Shown here: piece after piece, positions 53,788-63,419 of the stretch
How the letters are laid out: every line of letters begins with the position of its first letter
Position numbering within the stretch: the stretch's first letter is position 1
Assembly (NCBI RefSeq): GCF_012062845.1
Contig: NZ_WWNB01000002.1
Location: 186,001 to 250,000 of the forward strand
Source: Halomonas salinarum
Lineage (GTDB): Bacteria > Pseudomonadota > Gammaproteobacteria > Pseudomonadales > Halomonadaceae
Direction of reading: 5' to 3'
Length of the DNA: 64,000 bases
Notes under the pieces: generated by a model
Told to the model about the DNA's origin: nothing
Databases searched by the model: none
What the model saw: only the letters and a program-made list of their open reading frames with translations
Translations under genes and position numbers: made by a program

Positions 53788-55421
53788 GCGCCCTCCGTGC
53801 CGGCCGGGCATTCCTTGTCGACCTCGACCCGGTTGCGACCGCCGCGCTTGGCCGCATATAGCGCCCGGTCGGCGCGCCGCATGCCGTCCTCGTAATGCCG
53901 ATCGTCGGGCGCCATGGCGGCAATACCGAAACTGGCCGTCATGCGTAGCGACATATCATCGTAGGGCACTTCAAGAAACTCCAGAGCATATCGAATCCGC
54001 TCGGCCAGGGCATAGGCGCCCTCTTCGCCGGTATCGGTGAGCAACAAGGCAAACTCTTCGCCGCCGATGCGTGCGGGAATATCCAGACTACGACACCAGG
54101 CGCTCAGCACTTCGGAAGTATATTGGATAACGCGGTCACCCGCAGCATGACCGTGGCTGTCGTTGACGCGCTTGAAATGATCGATGTCGATCAGGATCAC
54201 CGCCGCCGACTGACCATAGCGCTGATAGCGTTCGAAGGCTTGCTCGAGATGCTGCAGGAAATGGCGACGGTTCCAAAGGCCCGTGAGAGAATCCGTGGTT
54301 GCCAGCCGCTGCAGAGCGGCCTCGGCATCCTTGCGATGACCAATTTCCTGATGAATGCCGGCCATCATCTGTGGCCGACCATCCTGGGTCCAGCGAAATA
54401 CCTTGCCATGTCCCAGTACCCAGACCCATTGCCCATCCCGGTGGCGCATGCGGAATTCGAATTCGTAAAACTCCTCCTTGTGGTGAAAGTGTGCGTTCAA
54501 ACGCTCAAGGGCTCTGGCCAGGTCATCGGGATGAACAAGCTGCTCCCAGGTCGTAAAACTGATCGGCTCGAGCTCGGCGAGAGAGTAGCCGATGATCTCC
54601 GCCCATCGCGCATTGATGATCAGCTCGCCGGTCTGAACGTTCCACTCCCAGGCCCCGGCATGTGTGCTTTCAAGAATATTGGCAAGCCGCAGGCGTTCTT
54701 CTTCGAGGGCCTGCTCGAGTTCATGGCGTTCGGTGATATCGCTGATGTAGCCATGATAGAGCATGCTGCCATCCGCCTGTTGCGTTGGCGTCGCGCTGCC
54801 TTCATGCCAGCGCATTTCGCCATCAGGTCGGCAGTAACGATACTGGCAGTGCCAGGGATACTGGCCATTCGTCGCCTGCCCGATGCTGTCCATGATGTAA
54901 GGCAGATCATCGGGATGGGCGCAGGCGAAGACCGGCGACGCATCCTTCATGGCAACGGCCGGCGAAACGCCGAAGAATTCCTCGAACCGATCGCTGACGT
55001 AGGGGAAATACGAGCTGCCATCGGCGCGAATGCAGTACTGAAAAATCACCCCGGGAACATGGCGTGCCAACTGAGCGAGCAAGGAGCTCTTTGCCTGCGG
55101 TGGCTCAAACGCAGGCGACGCGATACACAAGCGACGACCATCGACGACGGGGGTCAGGCGCCAGCCAAGTGGCGCTGTCTTGTTAGCACGCAAACGCGCA
55201 GGCCACTCACCAGACACATGGCTGGCCAACGCCTCACGGCAAAGGGGAGCATCATCCGGGTGAAGCAAGTCCAGAAACGACGCCCCCACCAAGTCATCCC
55301 CGACACTATCGAGTGCCGCCGTGAAGGCGGGATTAGCCTCGAGCACTTTTCCCTCGACACACAGCACGCATATCAGGTCATCCGACTGGGCTAGCAGCGC
55401 GGCATAATCGATCTGGCTCAT
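53784..55421 (-). CDS. PAS-repeat diguanylate cyclase
   Basis: About 545 aa, cytosolic. Three PAS-type sensor modules (about 1-110, 125-245, 255-370) precede a GGDEF domain. The active site is IGGEEFALLL, and the inhibitory I-site RSLD sits five residues before it, so it should make c-di-GMP under feedback control. An ATG ten codons further upstream (55451) is possible. No EAL domain. The gene overlaps the downstream MFS gene by 4 bp, so sensing and transport may be linked. Confidence 0.88.
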   Translation of the reverse strand: MSQIDYAALLAQSDDLICVLCVEGKVLEANPAFTAALDSVGDDLVGASFLDLLHPDDAPLCREALASHVSGEWPARLRANKTAPLGWRLTPVVDGRRLCIASPAFEPPQAKSSLLAQLARHVPGVIFQYCIRADGSSYFPYVSDRFEEFFGVSPAVAMKDASPVFACAHPDDLPYIMDSIGQATNGQYPWHCQYRYCRPDGEMRWHEGSATPTQQADGSMLYHGYISDITERHELEQALEEERLRLANILESTHAGAWEWNVQTGELIINARWAEIIGYSLAELEPISFTTWEQLVHPDDLARALERLNAHFHHKEEFYEFEFRMRHRDGQWVWVLGHGKVFRWTQDGRPQMMAGIHQEIGHRKDAEAALQRLATTDSLTGLWNRRHFLQHLEQAFERYQRYGQSAAVILIDIDHFKRVNDSHGHAAGDRVIQYTSEVLSAWCRSLDIPARIGGEEFALLLTDTGEEGAYALAERIRYALEFLEVPYDDMSLRMTASFGIAAMAPDDRHYEDGMRRADRALYAAKRGGRNRVEVDKECPAGTEGA

Positions 55422-55860
55422 GTCCACCCGACCTTGAACATTTTGTCTCATCCTTGAGCGTAAGCATTACGCCCTGAAGTGCATGACTGAAATGCTGCGA
55501 CTAGGTGTTGTGACAAAAGACTATAAAATCAAGGCGATGGAATCTGGGCTATGGCACAGGCGCTATCCCTGCGAGCGGTCACTTATTTCTTGCGAGCTAT
55601 CCCTTTGCCCCATGGCCGAGGCCCTACCGCCCTCATGCACCAGGAGTGCGTTCCAGCGCTGTCGAAACACCTTGCCTCCAGCAGTTGTTACATAAAGATA
55701 CAATATGGCATCGCCATGCTGCGTCCGCCACGCGAAAGTGCACGTTGATGACACAAATCACCCCTTCAAGCATTACCCCTTTGATGCGACTCACAGCAAT
55801 GCCTCGAGACTCCTGTTAAGGGCATGACACGTCGATCCCCACACAATGCCATCACCAGCA
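55422..55860. other. Intergenic region, no gene seen
   Basis: About 440 bp between the PAS-GGDEF gene and the CocE-type hydrolase gene, AT-richer than its neighbours. Short open frames on both strands have no recognisable product. It should hold the promoter for the PAS-GGDEF gene, but I could not place one with confidence. Confidence 0.4.
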
Positions 55861-57903
55861 TTAGACCAAGTCTCGCGGTATCGTCTTATCCCAACTCTTG
55901 GCGAAGACCCGGGTATCGCCTTCGTAAGCATCCAGCGTCGCCCGCAGGCGGAAGTTGTCGGCATCACTGGTGAGCAGGGTGCGTGTCAGGGTGCGCACCT
56001 GCCAGTCTCCCCGTCGAAAGCTGCGCTCCCATTCGGTCCAGCCGCTTACGCTGTCATAGCTTCCATAAGCGTAACGATAACGTTCGATGACCGTTGCCGA
56101 GATCTCCATATCGATATCATCCAGGCGGTAGGTGCCTTCATCGTTGATCACTTCAAGCGTCGTGGTGTCATCGGCAAGATCGCGAATCACCCGCCAGTGC
56201 TCCTGAGTCGGCTGGATCAGCGTCTTGGCAACCGGTGGCGCCGCTTCCGGCTCGGCGAAGGCGGGCAGCGCCGCTTCTTCTTCAGGACGCGGGGCCCGCA
56301 TGGGCAGGATCAGCCGACTCGCCATGGGATAGACGGTTATTCGCGCCGGCTGGGGCGCCGGCCAGGCAAGTGGCCAGTAGCTGGTCGACAGGGATACACG
56401 AATGGCATGGCCGACCGGAAACTGCTGGGCGATATGCTTGAGCATCACCCGCACCCGGTAGCGGCGCCCGGGCTCCAGTGGCTCGGGATTTTCGTTGCTG
56501 TCACGATGGGTGAGGTTAAGCAGCCCGTAGGAAACGCGAGTGGCCTTGTCATCGGCGGCCACGTCGATCAGTCGCAACGCAAGCATCGCCACCGGCTGGT
56601 CGGCGGAGACCTCCAGTTCGACCACCGGCTGACCGCATATCTCAAGCGGGCTCTCGAGACGCGAGGTCTGAAAGATCAGTGAACCGCCGTCCTCGTCGCG
56701 CTGATCATGAGGCAGGTCGGGCGGCGCATTGTAGGAGCACCACTTGCCGGCATAGAGCCCCACCGAGAGCGGCGAACGTATCGTCAGCGGTGTCTCGTCG
56801 GGGTCATGTTTCTGCGCGTGCAGTTCCTGCTCGGGCAGCAAGTCATGACCGGCGGTGAGCCGGAAGGAGCTCTCGACGATGTTGAGCGATGGCCAGCACG
56901 GCTCGGCGATCCAACGACCGGGCCGCTGCTCGTAACGCGCCGAGGGTGGCGTGGACTCCTGCATCCAGACCCGCAGCATGGGCTCGTCCATGATCCCGGT
57001 TTCCTTTCCCTTGAGCCATTTATCCCACCATCTCAGGCTATCCTGGAGAAACCCGATGGCAGGTCCCGGTACGCCCAGGTGGGGGTATTTATGGGCCCAG
57101 GGGCCGACCAGCCCCTTGCGGGGTACCGAGAGCCCAGCCAGCAGCCGGAAGACTGCATTGCAGTAGCCGTCGGCCCAGCCGCTGATGGCATAGACCGGAC
57201 ACTGGATGGCAGCGAAGTCTTCGCAGACCGAGGCATGGCGCCAGTAGTCATCGCGGCGCTGATGCTCGAGCCAGGTGGCGAGCCACAATCCACTGCCGTC
57301 GAGGCGTTGATGCCACATCTCGCGCCAGCGTTCGCCGACCAGAGCGGGGTCCGGCGGACAAGTATTGCCGTCGAACATGGTCGAAGCCCAGGACAGGTTG
57401 TCGCCGAGCAGGCAGCCGCCCATGTGGTGAACATCGTCGGCGAAGCGATCATCGGTGGAGCACAGGGTGATCACTGCCTTGAGCTGTGGAGGACGCAGGG
57501 CGGCAATCTGCAGACCGTTGAAGCCGCCCCAGGAGATGCCCACCATGCCGACATCGCCCGTGCACCAGGGCTGACGCTCAAGCCAGGCGAGGATCTCGAG
57601 GCCATCGTCCAGTTCCTGCTGCAGGTATTCATCGGTCAGCACGCCATCGGACTCGCCGGAGCCGCGGATATCGACGCGGACCCCCGCATAGCCATGTCCC
57701 GCCCAGTAGTAGTACGTCTGTATATCGCGCTCCGCGGTGAGGTCGCGCTTGCGATAGGGCAGGTACTCGAATATCGCCGGGACCGGGTCAGTGTCTGAAT
57801 CCACCGGCCGCCAGATGCGGGCGGCAAGGCAGGTACCATCGGCAAGACGAATCCAGGTTTCCTCTTCAAAGACCTCTCGCGAATACTGGGTCACGATACG
57901 CAT
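55861..57903 (-). CDS. CocE/NonD-family alpha/beta hydrolase (S15-like)
   Basis: 680 aa. The alpha/beta-hydrolase core contains the nucleophile elbow GISWGGFNG (about residues 142-150), the strand-6 Asp region ISGWADGY and the His in GPWAHKYPHLG. The C-terminal 250 residues form the galactose-binding-like jellyroll of X-Pro dipeptidyl peptidase/cocaine esterase proteins. No signal peptide, so probably cytosolic. The natural substrate is unknown: amide, peptide or ester bonds are all possible. An ATP-grasp ligase gene lies 126 bp upstream on the same strand. Confidence 0.86.
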   Translation of the reverse strand: MRIVTQYSREVFEEETWIRLADGTCLAARIWRPVDSDTDPVPAIFEYLPYRKRDLTAERDIQTYYYWAGHGYAGVRVDIRGSGESDGVLTDEYLQQELDDGLEILAWLERQPWCTGDVGMVGISWGGFNGLQIAALRPPQLKAVITLCSTDDRFADDVHHMGGCLLGDNLSWASTMFDGNTCPPDPALVGERWREMWHQRLDGSGLWLATWLEHQRRDDYWRHASVCEDFAAIQCPVYAISGWADGYCNAVFRLLAGLSVPRKGLVGPWAHKYPHLGVPGPAIGFLQDSLRWWDKWLKGKETGIMDEPMLRVWMQESTPPSARYEQRPGRWIAEPCWPSLNIVESSFRLTAGHDLLPEQELHAQKHDPDETPLTIRSPLSVGLYAGKWCSYNAPPDLPHDQRDEDGGSLIFQTSRLESPLEICGQPVVELEVSADQPVAMLALRLIDVAADDKATRVSYGLLNLTHRDSNENPEPLEPGRRYRVRVMLKHIAQQFPVGHAIRVSLSTSYWPLAWPAPQPARITVYPMASRLILPMRAPRPEEEAALPAFAEPEAAPPVAKTLIQPTQEHWRVIRDLADDTTTLEVINDEGTYRLDDIDMEISATVIERYRYAYGSYDSVSGWTEWERSFRRGDWQVRTLTRTLLTSDADNFRLRATLDAYEGDTRVFAKSWDKTIPRDLV

Positions 57904-58029
57904 GAACGCCCCTCCCTTTGCTCTCGCTGTGATCTTGCCGCGACGTTATTCGCGATGTCTTAGCGGATTCGCCCTCAATGGGCGTCACCGAGAAACGTAT
58001 GACGATAAAGGCTCACGGGTTGTGACGAC

Positions 58030-59334
58030 TCAACCGACGATGTCCTCGAAGACAAAGTTCAGGCGTGAGGCCAGGCTCTCGTAATGTGCCAGCAGCTCGT
58101 CAGCGTCCTGGGCTCCCATCCAGATACAGGCCAGCGCAAAGCTGCAGGTGTCCTGCTCTGGCAGACTCGACAACACCTGCCCTGGCGCGACCTGTAGGGC
58201 GATCAGGGTTCCGGGGAACTCAGCCTTGAGTGCGGCAAGCTCCTCATCGCTTGGCACCTGGACCACCCGGGCATCGACGAAGAACACCCGGTAGAAGAAC
58301 ATGGCCGCGACCGGGAACTCGCCCTGGCGGTATGGCATCGCCGGGCGCCTCCCCAGCCCCAGATCGAGACTCACCTGCTGATTACTGATGCCATCGACCT
58401 TCTCGAAGACATCGCAGTGGGACTGGGAAATGCGCGTGTTGATTTCCAACAGCCACACTCGGTTCTGCACCTCGTCCCAGAAATATTCAATATTGAAGGC
58501 GGCATTGTCATAGCCGATGTGGGTCATCACCCGCTCAGTCAAATCCTTCATCTGCGCCTGAACAGCCGCGGGTAGCTGCGAGGGGTAGCGGTAATGGAAG
58601 AAGCTCAGCACCTGGGGATAGCGCAGCGAATCGACGATGCCATAGCTTTCCACCTCACCATCGAAGACATAGCCTTCTACCGTGCACTGCCAGCCGCCGA
58701 TGATCTCCTCGGCCATGCAGAAGTGGCCCTCCACCGCAGCGATCTCAGGTGGCAGCAGGGCGTAGTCGAGCACCGTGTTGAAAGGCGTCGCGATCAGGCC
58801 GATATCTTCGCGCAGCCTCACGATGGCGTGGGCGAAGTCCTCGGGGCTATCGATGCGAAAACCAAGCCGCGATCCCGACGACTTGATGGGCTTGAGAAAG
58901 AAGGGAAAGTAGAGCCCTGCCGCGCGGATGGTGTCCAGCGCATGATCATCAAAGGGATCAATCGCCGTGAAGGCAGGAATGGCGTCGGGAATGACCTGGC
59001 GCTGCACCAGCCGGCTCCAGAACTTGTGCTCGCACTTGAGCAGGCTCTCGAGACTGGTGGTGCGCGTACCAAATTGCCGACACAGGATCGGCAGCATCGT
59101 CGACACGGGAAAATCCATGTAGCCGATAATGGCGTCGATGGGACCGTCGAAGGCCGTAAGTTCGGCGCTGGCCCGGGCCAGCATGTCGGCGATATCAAAG
59201 ACTTCGGTGTCGTAGAGGGCCTCGGGTGGGATGATGCCGTGGAACTCGCAGTTCTCGGCGCCCGGTAATTGCTCGAGCCTGGCGCGATTGAAGTCGTTGA
59301 GCCCCACCACGAAGATCTGTTTGGAGGTGTGCAT
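58030..59334 (-). CDS. ATP-grasp domain ligase of unknown substrate
   Basis: 434 aa. A Rossmann-like pre-domain (IFVVGLNDFNRARLEQLPGA) precedes an ATP-grasp fold: FPFFLKPIKSSGSRLGFRI supplies the ATP-binding Lys residues, and NAAFNIEYFW with VWLLEINTRISQSH the Mg-binding Glu and Asn. The C-terminal 110 residues resemble those of carboxylate-amine ligases. It probably joins a carboxylate to an amine or thiol via an acyl phosphate. ATG chosen as MHTSKQIFVVG. Confidence 0.8.
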   Translation of the reverse strand: MHTSKQIFVVGLNDFNRARLEQLPGAENCEFHGIIPPEALYDTEVFDIADMLARASAELTAFDGPIDAIIGYMDFPVSTMLPILCRQFGTRTTSLESLLKCEHKFWSRLVQRQVIPDAIPAFTAIDPFDDHALDTIRAAGLYFPFFLKPIKSSGSRLGFRIDSPEDFAHAIVRLREDIGLIATPFNTVLDYALLPPEIAAVEGHFCMAEEIIGGWQCTVEGYVFDGEVESYGIVDSLRYPQVLSFFHYRYPSQLPAAVQAQMKDLTERVMTHIGYDNAAFNIEYFWDEVQNRVWLLEINTRISQSHCDVFEKVDGISNQQVSLDLGLGRRPAMPYRQGEFPVAAMFFYRVFFVDARVVQVPSDEELAALKAEFPGTLIALQVAPGQVLSSLPEQDTCSFALACIWMGAQDADELLAHYESLASRLNFVFEDIVG

Positions 59335-59603
59335 GACGTGCGTCTCGCTTGGGTGAAAAGCCCAGGACAACCTGGGCGCCGCGCCGCAGTGGCACCGACC
59401 ATGACCCAACCTGTCCGTCACTCAGCAGCATAGCTCACCCGACGACAGTCAGCGGTTTTCCCTCCAGGCACCCTGCTTGCACCCCTCCACATTTCTACCT
59501 TCGCCAGGGACTAATGCCTACTCGATCGTGCGAAAAGAGCCTCGGCGAGCCCAGCCGCCGCTCTCGACAATGGCCATAACGCCCACTCTCACTGACATGC
59601 GCA

Positions 59604-61013
59604 CTAACGGCGGCGCTCATCGTCTCCTGCCGATCTGTGCGCATGGGGCACATCATGTGTCTTGGTGCCGTCTGAATCGACGTCGGCGAACAGGTCGGGC
59701 TCGCTGCGCTCCAGACGCTCAATGGCGGCCTCGCCGTCCCGAGCGAGCCCATCGAGCCGTTCGATCTGCGCCGAAAGCTCGGGCAGCGCCTCATGACGAT
59801 AGCGCGAGAGGTCATCGAGTGCCGCCATCACATCGCCAAAGGCCTGCTCCAGGGAATGCATGTCCAGGGTGGCCGAAGCGGCCCGCTTCTGGACATCGAC
59901 GCCCTGCTGGCGAAGCGCACGCGCGGTGCCGGCAATGGTCTCGGAGGTCGTGGCATTGAGTGATTCAATGCGGTCAAGCACCAGCCGCTGATTGGCGAGC
60001 GCCATGGCCACCGTGGCCGCCACGCTGAGCGCCGAGACGGTGACATTGATCGCCCGGTCGACGCCGCGCATCAGCTCGCGGTTGTTGCGGATGATCACCT
60101 CCAGCGCCAGCACGCCCTGCTGGCTGACCGCCAGCTGCTGCTGCAGATCGAGGATGCGCTGGCGCAATGGGAACAGCAGTTCTTCTTCGATGAAGCGTCG
60201 CTGATCATCATCGCTGGCCTCCGGCAGGGCATCCTGAAGCCGCCGATCAATCAGCCGTCCAAGCGTCACCTGGCGCGCCAACTGATGATGAATCTGTCGC
60301 AGGCTGGCCTGATCATCGCCAAGGGTCAGGTTGTCGCGCTGCAAGCGGTCGCGCCCCGACTCGAGATCACCAATGATCGAATCGATGGCCTGCTGGGCGG
60401 TCTCGAACTTTTGAAAATAGCGCTGCAGGCGATTGCCTACCCCAGGCAACACCCCGAGCAGGCGATCAAAGCGTCCGGGGCTCAGCTTATGATGGCTGGG
60501 ATCGAGACGCCCCATGCGATCCCTGAGGTCGGTCAGTGCCCGAGCGACCGGACCGCCGTCATCGCCTTTCTCCGCGAGTTCACGCAGGGGTGCATTGAGC
60601 ATGCTGCTGTAGTGAGCGGCCTGACGCTGCAGCGACAGGCCCATCTCGTCAACGGCCCGGCGCTGACGGGTCGCTGCTCCCTTGTCGACGAGAATTTCTT
60701 CCACGAAATCCGCTGCCAGAGAAGCCAGTTCCGGGTCGGCATCTTCATCGGGGTCTGCGCCAGGATCATCACTCAGCGCGCCGCCGCGTTCGTCACCGCG
60801 CTCTTTATTACGCTCTTTATTACGCTCTTCATCGCGTCCGTCACCACCTGCCTTATCACGAGCATCGCCACGCGCTTGTTCCGACGCTCGGCCGGCCTCT
60901 ATATTCACGTCACTCTGGGATCTGCCGGTGCGGGGTTGACGAAGCTCTGCCTCGATCACCTCGACCGGGGGCAGGGACAGACGCGAGGAATCCCCCCTGT
61001 TTTCATCGCTCAT
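59604..61013 (-). CDS. telA: TelA/toxic-anion-resistance family protein
   Basis: 469 aa. The first 110 residues are disordered and highly charged, with a short repeat (RNKERNKERGDERGG). The rest is all-helical, as in TelA: PGVGNRLQRYFQKFETAQQA and ALEVIIRNNRELMRGVDRAI are family blocks. Members accompany tellurite-resistance and stress genes, but the mechanism is unknown. ATG follows GAGGAGAATAACG. The upstream membrane-protein gene on the same strand is a likely partner. Confidence 0.88.
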   Translation of the reverse strand: MSDENRGDSSRLSLPPVEVIEAELRQPRTGRSQSDVNIEAGRASEQARGDARDKAGGDGRDEERNKERNKERGDERGGALSDDPGADPDEDADPELASLAADFVEEILVDKGAATRQRRAVDEMGLSLQRQAAHYSSMLNAPLRELAEKGDDGGPVARALTDLRDRMGRLDPSHHKLSPGRFDRLLGVLPGVGNRLQRYFQKFETAQQAIDSIIGDLESGRDRLQRDNLTLGDDQASLRQIHHQLARQVTLGRLIDRRLQDALPEASDDDQRRFIEEELLFPLRQRILDLQQQLAVSQQGVLALEVIIRNNRELMRGVDRAINVTVSALSVAATVAMALANQRLVLDRIESLNATTSETIAGTARALRQQGVDVQKRAASATLDMHSLEQAFGDVMAALDDLSRYRHEALPELSAQIERLDGLARDGEAAIERLERSEPDLFADVDSDGTKTHDVPHAHRSAGDDERRR

Positions 61014-61240
61014 CGTTATTCTCCTCGGGTCATGGTGACGTCCCCGGGCCATACCTGAAACGCCTCAGCATTCACCGACTGTTCAGACGAAGCCTAGCCC
61101 AGTTCATGGCAGAGACCCACTGCGCAAATCGCGTCCATTTGACCAGACAATGATCATCGGCCTTGGATGCTAAGCATCCGGTATGATTCACCAAGCTTGT
61201 TGCACAAGGATGTGTGGATCAAGGCATTGGCTACTTGGCC

Positions 61241-62182
61241 TCAATGGTTACGGTCATAGCGTTCAGCACCCTCGACGAAGCGTTTGAGTTCGGCACAGGC
61301 CTGGTCGGCAGCAAGGTTTGCCTGGGGTTTATCGGTGCGCAAACGGGCCACTGCCACGGCTGCATCATCGAGCGCGGTCAGCGCTGCCTCATTGCGTGCC
61401 GCCAACTGGCGCAGCTGGTGTTCGGTATCCTCGACCAAGGCCAAGCGTCGCTTGAGGGCAATGCGCTCTTCGATAGTCAACTGATCGGCGTCGCGCGTCA
61501 GCCGTCGTTTGACGTAGGCCGCATCGACACCGGCGATGCCGCTGGCTTGATGGGCCATCGCGGTTAGATTATCGATGGCGCCCAGGCATACCTGAGTGAC
61601 CAGACCACGGGCACGCTCATAGGCAAGCTCGCCCACGTCAAAGCGACTGCCCAACACGCCAGTCACGTGGCAATAACGGCTATAGAGACGATCGGCCTGG
61701 GGCGCATGATCTTGACGATCGACCTCGAGCAGCGCCTGCTTGGCCCGACATAGCGACAGCACCAGCTCATCGGCATCGGCGGGCGGGTGCTCAGGATCGA
61801 GTGTCTGAACGCCGGCCTCCTGGCGCTCGCTCGCCTGGCGGCGGGCCGTCTCGGCATTACGCTTTTGTGCATCCAGATTTTTGCGGCGACGGGCCCACCA
61901 GCCACGCCAGCGCCGCTCTAGCGGCACCTCGACGGCAATCGCTACGAGACCCGCCAGCCAGCCGCCAAGGCTCGGTGAGAAACCGCCCCATAACGAGGTC
62001 AGCCAGAGAAGTACCGCAAGACTCGGTGTCGCGAAAGCGTAGCGCACCACCACCGCCCAGCGTCGCGGTGGCATGACAGGATCGCCAAGCCCGGGACGGA
62101 TCACCCCCACCACCAGCCACACCGTGCTGGTGAGAAAGAGTCCATAGGAAAATCCCTGCAAGAAACCCAGCATTGGCCACAC
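61241..62182 (-). CDS. Membrane protein of unknown function, TelA neighbour
   Basis: About 313 aa. Three N-terminal hydrophobic segments (about 5-25, 45-63, 66-85) are followed by an Arg-rich patch (ERRWRGWWARRRKN) and a long alpha-helical cytosolic region with coiled-coil character. No named family recognised. A GTG start is used; an ATG three codons in is equally possible. Its place directly before telA resembles TelA/XpaC-type pairs in other bacteria, so a joint function is plausible. Confidence 0.65.
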   Translation of the reverse strand: MWPMLGFLQGFSYGLFLTSTVWLVVGVIRPGLGDPVMPPRRWAVVVRYAFATPSLAVLLWLTSLWGGFSPSLGGWLAGLVAIAVEVPLERRWRGWWARRRKNLDAQKRNAETARRQASERQEAGVQTLDPEHPPADADELVLSLCRAKQALLEVDRQDHAPQADRLYSRYCHVTGVLGSRFDVGELAYERARGLVTQVCLGAIDNLTAMAHQASGIAGVDAAYVKRRLTRDADQLTIEERIALKRRLALVEDTEHQLRQLAARNEAALTALDDAAVAVARLRTDKPQANLAADQACAELKRFVEGAERYDRNH

Positions 62183-62262
62183 GACCCCGCGTTACAGAAA
62201 AGACGATATGGGTATATGAGAGACGAGTGTAGAGGAAGGTGCCAACGAGCATAAGCCCCGTG

Positions 62263-62287
62263 GGGCAGGCGCGACTCGCCCCTGCCC
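62263..62287 (-). terminator. Possible stem-loop after the aldo/keto reductase gene
   Basis: GGGCAGG and CCTGCCC form a 7-bp stem with an 11-nt loop just past the stop on the minus strand. No clear T-run. Confidence 0.35.
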
Positions 62288-62293
62288 ATTGCC

Positions 62294-63265
62294 TCAGGGC
62301 AGCTCGCCACCGCGGGCAGATACGTAGAGCCGATACCAGTCTTCCCTGGAAAGCGTGATTGTCATTGCCTCGCCACTGGCCGCAATTCGCGCCGGATCGG
62401 TGCTGCCAATCACCGGCTGGATGTTGGCCGGGTGGCGACGCAACCAGGCCAGCACGATGGCCTCGCGGCTGACCCTATAGTGCTCGGCAAGCTCGCTTAC
62501 CAGCGCTGCCGTTGCCTGCACCGAGGCCGGCTGATCATCAAGCGCGCGCCCCGTGAAACGCCCCTGACTCAGACATCCCCAGGCCTGCAGCTGCATGCCA
62601 TGGCGACGACAGTATTCCAGGGTGCCGGGAGTGAAATTACTGGTCGCGCCCTCGGGCTGGTTGGCCAGCACGCCCTCCTCCAGGAAATCGAGCCGATGCA
62701 GGCCGAGTTCGAGCTGGTTGGCAACGAGCGGTGCCTCAAGCGACGCCTGCAGAAACTCGAGCTGGTGGCGCTGCATGTTCGATACACCGAAGTGGCGTAC
62801 CTTGCCCTCGGCTTTCAGCGCCGTGAACACCTCGGCGATCTCCTCGGGTACCATCAGCGGATCGGGACGATGCAGCTGCAGCACATCCAGCGTCTCGACC
62901 CCGAGGCGATCAAGACTGCCCTCCACCGAGGCGCGAATCCACTCCGCGGAGAAGTCGAAGCGCTTGGGGGCCTTGGCGTCCTCGAAGCGGATGCCGCACT
63001 TGCTCTGCAGAAAGACCGCATCGCGCAGCGACGGGCGCTCCTTGAGCGCCCGGCCGAAGGCGCTCTCGGCCTTGCCCAGGGCGTAGATGTCGGCATGATC
63101 GAAGAAGTTGATCCCCGCCTCCAACGCGGCATCTATTGCGCAGTGCGCCTGCTTGACGTGACGAGCCTCGACGGGACGTGAATCCCAGTCGCCGCCCAGC
63201 CCCATGCAACCATAGGCCAGTGCGCTGACACCGGGAAGAAAGCGGTCCAGAGGGAGTTGTGACAT
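62294..63265 (-). CDS. Aldo/keto reductase (YdhF-like)
   Basis: A 323-aa NADPH-dependent (beta/alpha)8 reductase. The catalytic tetrad is visible: Asp and Tyr in INFFDHADIYALG (about 52-64), Lys in FLQSKCGIRF (about 88-97) and His in VLQLHRPDPL (about 129-138). GSTDPARIA near the C-terminus is the NADP-phosphate-binding segment. ATG follows GAGGTGGCC. The physiological substrate is unknown. Confidence 0.9.
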   Translation of the reverse strand: MSQLPLDRFLPGVSALAYGCMGLGGDWDSRPVEARHVKQAHCAIDAALEAGINFFDHADIYALGKAESAFGRALKERPSLRDAVFLQSKCGIRFEDAKAPKRFDFSAEWIRASVEGSLDRLGVETLDVLQLHRPDPLMVPEEIAEVFTALKAEGKVRHFGVSNMQRHQLEFLQASLEAPLVANQLELGLHRLDFLEEGVLANQPEGATSNFTPGTLEYCRRHGMQLQAWGCLSQGRFTGRALDDQPASVQATAALVSELAEHYRVSREAIVLAWLRRHPANIQPVIGSTDPARIAASGEAMTITLSREDWYRLYVSARGGELP

Positions 63266-63419
63266 GGCCACCTCTTGATTGAAAAGAGCCTGCATTATCG
63301 ATATCACGGCCGGCAAGGTACATCGGCTCGAGTGAAAGATTTTCCCCTGACGGCCAGGGTCCCCCGCCCGGGCATGCCGACACAGACAGAGGCCGGGCAC
63401 CCGCCAGAAGCCCTCTCAC

